Under the pieces are notes generated by a model. That model was not told the DNA's origin, ran no database searches, and was given only the letters and a program-made list of their open reading frames with translations. 29,810 bases of DNA from Candidatus Cloacimonadota bacterium (GTDB lineage: Bacteria > Cloacimonadota > Cloacimonadia > Cloacimonadales > Cloacimonadaceae). Shown here piece after piece: positions 14,913 to 23,099 of the stretch. How positions within the stretch are numbered: position 1 is the first letter of the stretch; each line of letters starts with the position of its first letter. The position numbers and the translations under genes are program-made. The stretch lies in contig JAEZUG010000083.1 of NCBI GenBank assembly GCA_023421135.1, positions 1 through 29,810 of the forward strand. Direction: 5' to 3'.

Positions 14913-16289
14913 TTAAAAGTCTATTCCCATGGATTTTGTAAGTTTCAGATCTGCCAGGATCAACTGGTAGATGGCATTGTAATATTCCAGGCGGATGGCA
15001 GAAAGCATGGTCTGAGCGTCAAAGACCTCCAGTTGGATTCCCACCTGGTTGTCAAAACGGTATTGAGCCAGCTCCAGGCTACGTTCTGCCAATTGGATGT
15101 TCTGAGTCTGGATTGCCATGTTTTCCTTGGCATGCACCCAGCTCAGGTAGTTCTGTTTCACTTCCAGACCAATGAGGTCTTGGTAATCTCGTTCCTGCAA
15201 CCTGGCTTGAATCCAGCCATGACGGGTCTGTGCCCGCTTGGCGGAATTGGATAGACCTGTGAAGATAGGTATCTGGAAGCCTATGCCCACAGAATACATC
15301 GTGCCAAAGTCGTCGCCTTCGATAGAGTATTCGTCTGCTTTGGTATAGACGGAGTAATCTGCCGAAAGAGCCACATTGGGCAGGTAGTTACCTTTCTCGG
15401 CATTGTATTTGATCTGGTTCACTTCTGTATTGATGGCTGCCAAACGCAGCTCTAATCTATTTGTTCTGGCACTTTCCAGGACATCTTCTTCAGTTAAGGT
15501 CTGATCTTGAGGAATCACAAAGTCACCTTCCGGAACCAGGTTCTCATCCTCAGAGCCTATCTGTCTGCGAAAGGCTGCCAAAGCCAGATCATAGTTGTTC
15601 TGTGCCTGAATCAATTGTGGTCTGAGCTTTTCCACTTCCAATCTGGCACGCAGGAGGTCAAACTCTGAGACAAAGCCTTCCCTATTCATGGATGTCACTC
15701 GTTGCAGATGCCCTGCGGCAGTATCCAGAGCCTGTTGTTGCAGATCCACCAATTTTTTTGCCAGCAGACACTGATAGAAGATCTCTGTGGTGGAGACCAC
15801 CAGTTCACGCTCTTTGACGTTATACATAAGGGTTTGGATAGAGCGGTAGCGATCTACAGCTTTGATGCCGTTGATCAGCTTTCCCCCCAGAAAGAGCACT
15901 TGCTGAAACTTGAGTTGCAGTGCCAGTGAACCTTCCTTGAGAGGTGAGCTGGGGATCATGGACGCCATTATCCCATTCAATGAACCAGCCAAAAAGTTAT
16001 CATTATCGTCTGCAGTGGCATCCAATCCCGATGTAAAATCAAAGGCAGGAGGTATAGCCGAATCTGGCAGATGAGTGGTAGTGAGTGAATAAGCTCCCTG
16101 CAGACTGAGTTGCGGAAGCAGATTGCCCCGCACATCTCTGTAGGTGGCTTCTGCCATATAGATATCCTCTCTGGCACGGAGCAGTTCGTTGTTATTGCTC
16201 TTGGCCATCACTATGCTCTCTTCCAGACTTATGGCAAAGCTGGCAAGAGCAGCGCACAGGCATAAGAGGGTAAGCGCTAACTTTTTCAT
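14913..16289 (-). CDS. TolC-like outer-membrane efflux channel
   Basis: The 458-residue protein has a signal peptide (MKKLALTLLCLCAALASFA) and two outer-membrane-efflux repeats of long amphipathic helices (about 25-235 and 255-455), with the usual strand regions between. Its length is normal. It is the first gene of the minus-strand operon that also encodes the adaptor, the pump, the DUF3332 lipoprotein and Nfu. No local regulator gene is seen. A perfect 12-bp palindrome 49 bases upstream of the ATG is a candidate operator. Confidence 0.9.
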   Translation of the reverse strand: MKKLALTLLCLCAALASFAISLEESIVMAKSNNNELLRAREDIYMAEATYRDVRGNLLPQLSLQGAYSLTTTHLPDSAIPPAFDFTSGLDATADDNDNFLAGSLNGIMASMIPSSPLKEGSLALQLKFQQVLFLGGKLINGIKAVDRYRSIQTLMYNVKERELVVSTTEIFYQCLLAKKLVDLQQQALDTAAGHLQRVTSMNREGFVSEFDLLRARLEVEKLRPQLIQAQNNYDLALAAFRRQIGSEDENLVPEGDFVIPQDQTLTEEDVLESARTNRLELRLAAINTEVNQIKYNAEKGNYLPNVALSADYSVYTKADEYSIEGDDFGTMYSVGIGFQIPIFTGLSNSAKRAQTRHGWIQARLQERDYQDLIGLEVKQNYLSWVHAKENMAIQTQNIQLAERSLELAQYRFDNQVGIQLEVFDAQTMLSAIRLEYYNAIYQLILADLKLTKSMGIDF

Positions 16290-16337
16290 TAATACCTCAG
16301 TGTCTTATAATTCTATAATTATCATTATGATACAAAG

Positions 16338-16349
16338 ATCAGGCCTGAT
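16338..16349. promoter_or_regulatory. 12-bp palindrome upstream of the efflux operon
   Basis: ATCAGGCCTGAT is a perfect palindrome 49-60 bases before the tolC-like start codon. It sits in an AT-rich stretch with TATCAT and CATAAT hexamers on the minus strand (about 16326-16335) that could serve as a -10. Its size and place fit an operator for a dimeric repressor. No such regulator is encoded nearby. Confidence 0.45.
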
Positions 16350-16374
16350 TATTTGCCAATTTATTGTCAGGACA

Positions 16375-16389
16375 CTCAAGTCAAGTGAA
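16375..16389 (-). promoter_or_regulatory. second copy of the TTGACT-containing 15-mer
   Basis: This is identical to 9968-9982 and lies 86-100 bases upstream of the tolC-like start codon, on the same strand relative to its gene. It may be a promoter part; see the other copy. Confidence 0.35.
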
Positions 16390-16428
16390 TTTTTACTTTA
16401 GATAGGCAGATCGGTAAAGATAGGGATG

Positions 16429-16850
16429 GTGACGGCTGCGCCTGTCAGTGAACAGTGGTCAGTGAACAGTGAACAGAAAGTGACAAGTGACAAGTGACGA
16501 GTGACAAGTCTGGTATGTGTGGAGCTGGGAGACTAAAGCCACAGTCCTGTAGGGGCAGACCTGTGTGTCTGCCCGGAACGAGCTATGCAATTGATCCCCT
16601 CATCTGCGTTCTATTCTATCAGGTAGATCAGGTTATCAGAGTTCTATCCTGCTGATCCAGTCATCTGCGTTCTATTTTCATGTGAGTCGCTTACAGATAG
16701 TCGCCCCTTCAGGGCTGCCATCACGTAATTCTATCCAATTGATCCCCTCATCTGCGTTCTATCATAATCATCAGCGGCATCTGCGTTCTATTCATCCTGT
16801 TGATCCAGTCGATCCAGTCATCTGCGTTCCATTCGGTATCTTCACCACCA
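16429..16850 (-). repeat. heptad-bounded mosaic repeat, copy C
   Basis: This copy is inverted relative to A and B. From low to high coordinate it has an edge (GTGACGGCTGCGCC), four CAGTGAA-type heptads (16446-16473), four GTGACAA-type heptads (16479-16506), the GTGTGGAGCTGGGAGACTAA box (16517-16536), the GGGCAGAC hairpin module, five CATCTGCGTTCTAT units (about 16601, 16661, 16748, 16778, 16818), one CCCTGAAGGGG unit (16700-16716) and a degenerate end. A clear heptad array at the far end is missing. It lies between divergent operons and no gene is seen in it. Confidence 0.85.
16553..16574. repeat. GGGCAGAC hairpin module
   Basis: GGGCAGAC-CTGTGT-GTCTGCCC is a perfect 8-bp stem. It lies in a stretch of about 50 bp that is the same at 29264-29313, between the CTCCACAC box and the CAGATG array in both copies. 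Copies A, B and D lack it. There is no T-run, so it is not a classical terminator. Confidence 0.85.
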
Positions 16851-16896
16851 ATCCCTGCTCCCTTATATTTTTTTTTGCCTTCCTGCTAAAATACCC

Positions 16897-16914
16897 TATC
16901 CTTTTAGTAGGATA
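16897..16914 (+). promoter_or_regulatory. inverted repeat in the leader of the 2-oxo acid dehydrogenase operon
   Basis: TATCCT-TTTAGT-AGGATA is a perfect 6-bp inverted repeat 23 bases before the E1-alpha start. Just upstream are a T-run (16868-16876) and a TAAAAT hexamer (16887-16892), so the region is promoter-like. A role as operator or leader hairpin is inferred only. Confidence 0.4.
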
Positions 16915-16937
16915 TAAAAATCAGAAGGTGGTTACCA

Positions 16938-18032
16938 ATGTTCGATATAGATAAACTTAAAGCCTACAGTCCATTAGATAATAAGATCTATCAAGTCCTG
17001 GATGACAACGGCAAGCTCCTGGACAAGAAATACCAGCCCTCTCTAACTGATGAGGAACTGGTGCAAGCCTATAAAGACCTGCTCTTTGAACGCACAGCAG
17101 ACCAGATGGCTGTGAGCTATCAGCGTCAGGGCAGGATGTTCACCTATCCTCCCAATCTGGGTCAGGAAGCCATACACATTGCTGCTGGAAGGGTTATTAA
17201 GGAAGAGGACTGGTTTGTCCCAGCCTTCCGTGAACTGGGTGCCTGGCTTGCCAAGGGTGTAAGCCTCAAAGAGATCTTCCTCTACTTCAAAGGAAGTGAA
17301 GACGGCTCTCGCTTCGTGGATGCCAATCGTATGTTGCCAGTATCTGTGCCCATCGCTTCCCAGCTTGTACATGCAGCGGGTTTGGGCTATGCCATGAACT
17401 ATCTGGAAGAAGAGGCTGCGACCTTTGCCTTTGTGGGTGATGGTGGTACTTCCGAGGGTGATTTCCATGAAGCGCTCAATTTCGCCGCTGTGTGGGATGC
17501 TCCTGTAGTCTTTGTGATTCAGAACAACCAATTTGCCATCTCCGTGCCTCTCAAGATGCAGACCAGATCGATCAACCTGGCAGTCAAAGGCATTGCCTAC
17601 GATGTAGATTCCATCCTAGTGGATGGCAACGACTTCCTTGCTATGCACGATGTGCTCTCCTTTGCACGAAAGCATGTTTTGGAAAAGAAGCGTCCTTTCC
17701 TGATTGAAGCCCGCACCTACAGACGTGGCGCTCATACGACCTCAGACGATCCCACCAAATACAGAACTCAAGAAGAAGAAGCCTCCTGGGCATTGAAAGA
17801 TCCTCAGAAGCGTTTGCAAGCCTATCTTATCAGCAAGAAGCTCTGGGACCCCAAACAGGAAGAGGAGCTCATTGCTGGCTTCAAAAAGAAGATCGATGCG
17901 GAGTTCGAGGCTGCCGAAGCTTTTACCGAAACTCCCCTGGATGATATCTTTGATTATATGTATGAGAGTCTTCCGGATGAACTGGTGCGCCAAAAGAACA
18001 TTGCCAAAAATGCTGCGGGAGGTGTGAAATGA
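16938..18032 (+). CDS. 2-oxo acid dehydrogenase E1 component, alpha subunit
   Basis: The 364-residue protein is the ThDP-binding half of the heterotetrameric E1 that decarboxylates a 2-oxo acid and loads the acyl group onto lipoyl-E2. The ThDP motif runs from GDGGTSEGDF (167-176) to QNNQFAIS (195-202). The phosphorylation-loop-like segment RRGAHTTSDDPTKYR mixes pyruvate- and branched-chain-type features, so the substrate is open between pyruvate and branched-chain 2-oxo acids. An AGAAGGTGG precedes the ATG. It overlaps E1-beta by 4 bp (ATGA). Confidence 0.88.
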   Translation: MFDIDKLKAYSPLDNKIYQVLDDNGKLLDKKYQPSLTDEELVQAYKDLLFERTADQMAVSYQRQGRMFTYPPNLGQEAIHIAAGRVIKEEDWFVPAFRELGAWLAKGVSLKEIFLYFKGSEDGSRFVDANRMLPVSVPIASQLVHAAGLGYAMNYLEEEAATFAFVGDGGTSEGDFHEALNFAAVWDAPVVFVIQNNQFAISVPLKMQTRSINLAVKGIAYDVDSILVDGNDFLAMHDVLSFARKHVLEKKRPFLIEARTYRRGAHTTSDDPTKYRTQEEEASWALKDPQKRLQAYLISKKLWDPKQEEELIAGFKKKIDAEFEAAEAFTETPLDDIFDYMYESLPDELVRQKNIAKNAAGGVK

Positions 18033-19006
18033 AAGTGATGAACTTGGTACAAGCTATTAATGACGCTTTGGATATGAAGCTCAGTGAAGATAAGAACGTG
18101 GTGGTCTATGGTGAAGATGTGGGCGTCGAAGGTGGAGTCTTCCGTGTGACAGAAGGTCTGCAAGCCAAGCATGGAGCGAAGCGTGTCTTTGATTCTCCTC
18201 TGGCAGAATCAGGCATTGCCGGCTCTGCATTGGGTATGGCGATTGCAGGCATGAAACCCGTGATCGAGATGCAGTTTGATGGCTTTGTGCTGCCTGCCAT
18301 GAATCAAATCATCTCCCACATTGCCCGTTTTCGCAACCGCACCAGAGGCAAGTTCAACGTTCCCATGGTCATTCGTATTCCCTACGGGGGTGGGATCAAC
18401 GCCCTGGAGCATCACTCCGAGAGTCCTGAAGCCTATTTTGGGCATACAGCAGGCTTGAAAGTAGTGATTCCCTCCACCCCTTACGATGCCAAAGGCCTTC
18501 TCATCGCTGCTATCGAAGATCCAGATCCCGTGATCTTTATGGAGCCCAAACGCATCTATCGAGCCATCAAACAAGAAGTTCCTGAAGAGCATTACAGCAT
18601 TCCCATCGGCAAGGCCAAAGTTCTTTCACAGGGAACTGATATCACCGTGATTGCCTATGGTGCGATGATCAGAGAAGTGCAGAAGGCAATAGTGCTGGCC
18701 AAAGAGCAGGGTATCAGCGTGGAACTGATTGATCTCAGAAGCATCTGGCCTATAGATCGTGACACTATTCGTGAATCTGTGCGCAAGACTGGACGCGCCC
18801 TGGTGGTCACTGAGGCTGCCCAAAGCTATGGTCCTGCAGCCGAGCTCATCAGCATTATCAACGAAGAAGCCTTCCTCAACCTGGAAGCTCCGCCTTCCCG
18901 TTTGACAGGCTACGATACCGTGATCCCCCTTCCCATGGGTGAAAAGCACTATATGATCAGTCCGCAACGTATCTTCTCTGAGATACAGCGTTTGGCAAAG
19001 TATTAA
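18029..19006 (+). CDS. 2-oxo acid dehydrogenase E1 component, beta subunit
   Basis: The 325-residue partner of E1-alpha completes the ThDP site. GEDVGVEGGVFRVTEGL (28-44) and the DSPLAESGI segment, with Glu60 the probable N1' activator of ThDP, are as expected. The GGGINALEHHSESPEAYF and PSTPYDAKGLL blocks resemble the Thermus-type branched-chain E1-beta more than Gram-positive PdhB, as far as I can recall both. It overlaps the alpha gene by 4 bp and ends 11 bp before E2, so the subunits should be made in step. Confidence 0.88.
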   Translation: MKVMNLVQAINDALDMKLSEDKNVVVYGEDVGVEGGVFRVTEGLQAKHGAKRVFDSPLAESGIAGSALGMAIAGMKPVIEMQFDGFVLPAMNQIISHIARFRNRTRGKFNVPMVIRIPYGGGINALEHHSESPEAYFGHTAGLKVVIPSTPYDAKGLLIAAIEDPDPVIFMEPKRIYRAIKQEVPEEHYSIPIGKAKVLSQGTDITVIAYGAMIREVQKAIVLAKEQGISVELIDLRSIWPIDRDTIRESVRKTGRALVVTEAAQSYGPAAELISIINEEAFLNLEAPPSRLTGYDTVIPLPMGEKHYMISPQRIFSEIQRLAKY

Positions 19007-19017
19007 GGAGAAAAGAG

Positions 19018-20337
19018 ATGCGTTATATATTTAAGTTCCCCGATATTGGTGAAGGCCTGGAAGAAGGCAAGATCGTAGAATGGTATCTGGAAAAGGGACA
19101 GACTGTCTCCTCCGGAGATCCCCTGCTCAAGATGGAGACTGACAAAGTGGTCACAGATATTCCCAGTCCCAAGACAGGAGTGATCGTGCAGCGCTTTGGC
19201 TCTGTTGGCGATGTCGTAAAAGTTGGAGCAGCACTTGTTGAGCTCGAGATCGAAGGTGTCTCTGCTGCGGAAGCTGTGGAGATCAATCGTCAAAGCCCAG
19301 AACCTGCCAGCAGTCAAATGGTGGAAGAAAAAGGCTTTGGAGTGGTGGGCACTATTGAAGTTGCTGGTGATGGGGCGTATCTTCCTGCCAGTGGCGAAGG
19401 TATTGCCAGTGCAAAGGCTCCTGATACTGCAAAGCCCGATCGGAAAGCTCTTGCCACCCCTGTGGCTCGTGCCATGGCAAAAGAACTGGGTCTTGATATC
19501 AACAGCATCCCAGGAACTGGTCCTGTGGGCAGGGTAACCAAAAAGGATATCGAAGCCTATCATTCTTCCCGCAGTTATCTAAGTTCCTCTTCAGCTCCTC
19601 AAGCCAGCCCTGCTCTATCCGAAGAGAGGGTAACAGTTGTGCCTCTCTCGATGATCCGCAAGACCATTGCCCGTAATATGAGCCGTTCCAAACAGAATGC
19701 TGCCCACATGTCCGTGATGGATGAGGTGGAGGTGAGTTCTTTGGCAGAGGCTCGCACCAAGCTCAATGAGAAGCTCCAGAGCAGCGGACAGAAGCTTAGT
19801 TACCTTCCCTTTGTGATCAAAGCAGTAGCCTTGGCTCTGAAAGAGCATCCCTCTCTGAATTCAGAATTGGATTTGGAAGGTGGACGCTTGCTATACAAGA
19901 ACTATTACAACATAGGGATAGCAGTGGATACGCCAGATGGTCTGGTGGTTCCCGTGATCAGGAATGCAGATAAACTCTCCGTGTTGGAGATTGCCTCTCA
20001 GCTATCCGTGATCAGTGAGAAAGCCCGCGAACGTAAGTTAAGCCCTGAAGATATGAAGGACGGCACCTTCAGCATCACCAGTTTTGGCTCCATAGGTGGT
20101 TACTTTGCAGTTCCTGTGATCAACTATCCTCAAGCAGCCATTCTGGGCATAGGCAGGATAAATGACAAGCCAGTGATCAAAGACGGTGCGGTGGTTCCAG
20201 GGAAAGTGATGCCTATCTCCATGTCCGTCGATCATCGCATCGTGGATGGGGGAGAAGTGGCTAGATTCCTCAACCTGGTGCTGGACTATCTCAAAGACCC
20301 CATGTATATGCTGATTCAACAAGGAGCAGCCTTATGA
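19018..20337 (+). CDS. 2-oxo acid dehydrogenase E2 (dihydrolipoyl acyltransferase)
   Basis: The 439-residue core protein of the complex moves the acyl group from E1 to CoA. A single lipoyl domain (1-78) carries the modified lysine in METDKV (Lys43). A peripheral-subunit-binding domain lies at about 145-181 (TPVARAMAKELGLD, then GRVTKKDIEAY). The catalytic domain from about 205 ends with DHRIVDG (His406, Asp410). The order and length are standard for a one-lipoyl E2. A GGAG lies just before the ATG. The end overlaps the E3 start by 4 bp. Confidence 0.92.
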   Translation: MRYIFKFPDIGEGLEEGKIVEWYLEKGQTVSSGDPLLKMETDKVVTDIPSPKTGVIVQRFGSVGDVVKVGAALVELEIEGVSAAEAVEINRQSPEPASSQMVEEKGFGVVGTIEVAGDGAYLPASGEGIASAKAPDTAKPDRKALATPVARAMAKELGLDINSIPGTGPVGRVTKKDIEAYHSSRSYLSSSSAPQASPALSEERVTVVPLSMIRKTIARNMSRSKQNAAHMSVMDEVEVSSLAEARTKLNEKLQSSGQKLSYLPFVIKAVALALKEHPSLNSELDLEGGRLLYKNYYNIGIAVDTPDGLVVPVIRNADKLSVLEIASQLSVISEKARERKLSPEDMKDGTFSITSFGSIGGYFAVPVINYPQAAILGIGRINDKPVIKDGAVVPGKVMPISMSVDHRIVDGGEVARFLNLVLDYLKDPMYMLIQQGAAL

Positions 20338-21659
20338 ATTATGATCTGATCATTATTGGTTCCGGCCCTGCCGGATATGTCTCTGCCATCAGGGCAGGAC
20401 AGACGGGGCTCAAAACATTGGTAATAGACAAACAGTATGTGGGTGGAATGTGCCTCAACTGGGGCTGCATTCCCTCCAAGTCGCTCTTGGAAAGTGCCAA
20501 GCTCTATGCCAGGATCAAGAAAGCTGCAGAGTTTGGCATTACGGGGCTTGATCCCCAAGCGCTGGGTTTTGATTGGCAGAAAGCTATATCCCGCACAGAT
20601 CAGATCGTGAAGAAGCTCTCCCGTGGTATTGAGTATCTCTGGAAGAAGAACGGAGTGGAATTCCTCTCTGCGGAAGCCAAAGTGATCTCTGCTACAGAAG
20701 TGGAAGCTGCAAACAGCATCTATACTGCCAAGCATATCATGATTGCCACAGGTTCACGTCCTGCCAAGCCTGAGGGTTTGAAACGTGTGGTGGAACTGGA
20801 TGAATTTCTCAAGCTGGAAGCTTTGCCGCAGAAGATTCTGCTCTATGGCAGAGGTTCTATCCTCTTTGAGCAAGCTGCACTGCTCTCCCTGCTGGGCAAG
20901 GATGTTCAGATTGTTTATAGTGCTCTGCCCCTGATTCCTGGAGTGGATGAGTATCTGGAAGCCTATGTGCAGAAGAAGCTTAAGAAAGACAAGATCAAAC
21001 AGTATGCCGCAAGTGAACTGCAGATTGTGGATGGTATATTCCATCAGGAAGGCAAGCCATTGGACTATGATATCCTCTTGAACTGCTCCATCCGCAAGGC
21101 TGTGTTGCCTCAGGTTCCCGCCGAGCTGGAACTGCAAAATGGCTTTATCAAAGTGAACGATCAGTTCCAGAGCTCTATCCCTGGTATCTATGCCGTGGGA
21201 GACGTCAATGGACGCTCCTTCCTGGCTCATTCTGCTTCTGCACAGGGTATGGCTGTGGTGAATCAGATCCAGGGAAAAAACAGTACTCTGGATCTCTCAC
21301 TTAGTCCCTTAAACATCTATAGCCATCCCGAGATCGCTCAGGTGGGCAAGACGGAGGCTCAGCTTAAAGCTGAAGGCAGAGCTTTTAAAACTGCCGAGTA
21401 TCAGCTCACAGCCAATGGCAAAGCGCAGACTGAAGGCTCGACCGAAGGCTTCCTCAGGCTCTTGTATGAAGATAAGTATAAACAAGTGCTGGGGGTGCAG
21501 ATCGTGGCTGATAATGCCACAGACATGATCGCCGAAGCAGCTCTTCTGATGCAGATGGAAGGCACTATCTACGAGCTTGCAGGCACCATTCATGCCCATC
21601 CCACCGTCTCTGAAATCTTTATGGAACTAGGTGCTCAAGAGATTAACTCCCTCGAATAA
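20334..21659 (+). CDS. lpdA: dihydrolipoamide dehydrogenase (E3), atypical NAD-binding region
   Basis: E3 reoxidises the dihydrolipoyl group of E2 and passes electrons to NAD+. The FAD fold (GSGPAG, 9-14), the redox disulphide in GMCLNWGCIPSK (Cys40, Cys45) and the C-terminal HPTVSE (His422, Glu427) are intact. The NAD-binding motif is not standard: the usual GGGYIGxE is replaced by GRGSILFE (172-179), losing the third glycine. The acidic residue that normally ends the second strand is a Tyr (Tyr195, VQIVYS), and the usual GRRPN block reads CSIRKAV. It may use NAD differently or have another acceptor. It is 441 residues, last gene of the E1-E2-E3 operon, followed by a terminator. Confidence 0.88.
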   Translation: MNYDLIIIGSGPAGYVSAIRAGQTGLKTLVIDKQYVGGMCLNWGCIPSKSLLESAKLYARIKKAAEFGITGLDPQALGFDWQKAISRTDQIVKKLSRGIEYLWKKNGVEFLSAEAKVISATEVEAANSIYTAKHIMIATGSRPAKPEGLKRVVELDEFLKLEALPQKILLYGRGSILFEQAALLSLLGKDVQIVYSALPLIPGVDEYLEAYVQKKLKKDKIKQYAASELQIVDGIFHQEGKPLDYDILLNCSIRKAVLPQVPAELELQNGFIKVNDQFQSSIPGIYAVGDVNGRSFLAHSASAQGMAVVNQIQGKNSTLDLSLSPLNIYSHPEIAQVGKTEAQLKAEGRAFKTAEYQLTANGKAQTEGSTEGFLRLLYEDKYKQVLGVQIVADNATDMIAEAALLMQMEGTIYELAGTIHAHPTVSEIFMELGAQEINSLE

Positions 21660-21683
21660 ACCACCAAGACAAGGCTAAGTAAA

Positions 21684-21722
21684 CAGCGGCCGGGTTCACT
21701 TAGTGAGCCCGGCTGTTTTTTA
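21684..21722 (+). terminator. intrinsic terminator after the 2-oxo acid dehydrogenase operon
   Basis: GCCGGGTTCAC pairs with GTGAGCCCGGC over a TTA loop, with one mismatch, and a run of six T follows (21716-21721). It starts about 25 bases after the E3 stop. Repeat copy D begins immediately after the T-run. Confidence 0.93.
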
Positions 21723-21724
21723 TA

Positions 21725-21920
21725 AGTGACGAGTGACAAGTGACGAGAGAGTCCGAGCGTAGCTGGGAGACTAAAAGTAGCTAACAAGGATTTCGGGATT
21801 TCAGGATTAGGAGAAAAGCTATCAGTGTTATTCATGATCATCTGTATCATCTGCGTTCTATCGGTAGCTTCTCCACGAGCGACAGCAGTCACTTCTAACT
21901 CCTCACTTCTAAGTTCTAAC
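21725..21920 (-). repeat. heptad-bounded mosaic repeat, copy D (shortest)
   Basis: The copy is inverted relative to A. Three GTGACGA-type heptads (21725-21745) are followed by the AGCTGGGAGACTAA box (21757-21774), AGGATT repeats (about 21785-21812), one CATCTGCGTTCTAT unit (21847-21861), the GGTAGCTTCT box (about 21863) and a degenerate 7-bp array (21888-21920, GTCACTT CTAACTC CTCACTT CTAAGTT CTAAC) facing the first. It fills most of the 332-bp gap between the lpdA stop and envC. Confidence 0.8.
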
Positions 21921-21932
21921 AAATTTTTGAGG

Positions 21933-21961
21933 TTGACAGCAAAGCCTTGTCTTTGAAGATA
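21933..21961 (+). promoter_or_regulatory. possible promoter of the envC-like gene
   Basis: A perfect TTGACA (21933-21938) lies just after repeat copy D. At 16-17 bases the sequence is GAAGAT/AAGATA, only a weak -10. The start codon is 53 bases past the TTGACA. Confidence 0.3.
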
Positions 21962-21991
21962 GCCTCACCAAATATTGAAGGAACTTAGAGC

Positions 21992-23089
21992 ATGCTGCGA
22001 ATCGTCTTAGCTCTCCTTATCTTGCTGCAGACCATGGGTTTGATGGGAGATGAGATCACTGATAGAGAAAGAGAACAGGAACAGTTGCAAAGGCAATTGG
22101 AACAGGCAGAAGCCCGGGCACGTCAGGTGGAAAGCAGACAAAGACAAACAAATACAGATATTCAGAGAACTGCTTCCCTAAAACGCGTCACGGAGAATCG
22201 TCTGCGAGATCTGCGCAGCCAGGACGAAGTGATGCAGGATTCCCTCCGTTCCATCACAGAAAGGTTGGATGAAGCAGGAAACCGCGTCTTGATCCTCAAA
22301 TCTACTATCAACGATGAGATGAATATGCTGCTCCGGGTGGATCGCAGCTATAGAGCCCAAAGCGTTCAACATCGTGATCATCGCTACCTGGGCTACATGG
22401 TGAAAAACACCAAGACAGAGCTCGACATCGCCCGTGGCTTCCAGATAGCACTCACTCAGGAAGAGGAAGAAACCCGCAACGAACGCAACCAAGTGGTGAG
22501 CAACCTTCGCAGATCCACAACCGAAGCACGCAATTACGAACGCCGCATCCGCAACCTGGAAACTCAGAGACGAACTCTCACTCGTGAGCAACGCGAGTTG
22601 CAAGCCAGAATAGAGCGTTTGCAACGTGATGCCCGAGAATTGCAAGCCTTGATCAATCGCCTCCGAAGCGCTCGCACGGGTGAGCCTACCGTGGATCAAT
22701 TTGGTTCAGGTCAACTTGCCTGGCCGGTGCGGGGCAGAATAGTACGAAACTTTGGTCAGGAAACCAGGGATTACAACACTAGCGTAGTGAGCAATGGAAT
22801 TGATATCGCAGTGCCAGAGAATACCACTGTCCACGCTGCCGAAGCTGGCACAGTGATCTTTGCGGATCGCTACGGCGGACAGGGCAAGATGGTTATAATC
22901 GACCATAAGAATGGTTTCTTCACGCTTTATGGCTATTGCAACGACCTTCTGGTGAGGGTGGGAGCAAACGTGACCCGTTCACAGGCCATAGCCAAATCCG
23001 GCAGAACAGGCTCTGCCAGCGAACCTTCTCTGCACTTTGAAGTGCGCAGGGATGGCAGGGCTGTGAACCCCAATACTTATCTACAGTAG
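21992..23089 (+). CDS. envC: EnvC-like murein hydrolase activator (degenerate LytM domain)
   Basis: The 365-residue exported protein has a signal peptide (1-19), a long Glu/Gln/Arg-rich coiled coil (about 20-230) and a C-terminal LytM/M23 domain (about 245-365). Of the usual M23 active-site residues only Asp271 and His348 remain. The first His is Ser267, the YxH histidine is Tyr315 and the first His of HxH is Ser346. E. coli EnvC, a non-catalytic activator of division amidases, shows the same loss and the same LYGY segment. So it probably recruits an amidase at the septum. The amidase is not in the window. Next gene 10 bp away. Confidence 0.87.
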   Translation: MLRIVLALLILLQTMGLMGDEITDREREQEQLQRQLEQAEARARQVESRQRQTNTDIQRTASLKRVTENRLRDLRSQDEVMQDSLRSITERLDEAGNRVLILKSTINDEMNMLLRVDRSYRAQSVQHRDHRYLGYMVKNTKTELDIARGFQIALTQEEEETRNERNQVVSNLRRSTTEARNYERRIRNLETQRRTLTREQRELQARIERLQRDARELQALINRLRSARTGEPTVDQFGSGQLAWPVRGRIVRNFGQETRDYNTSVVSNGIDIAVPENTTVHAAEAGTVIFADRYGGQGKMVIIDHKNGFFTLYGYCNDLLVRVGANVTRSQAIAKSGRTGSASEPSLHFEVRRDGRAVNPNTYLQ

Positions 23090-23099
23090 GAGTTCTATA

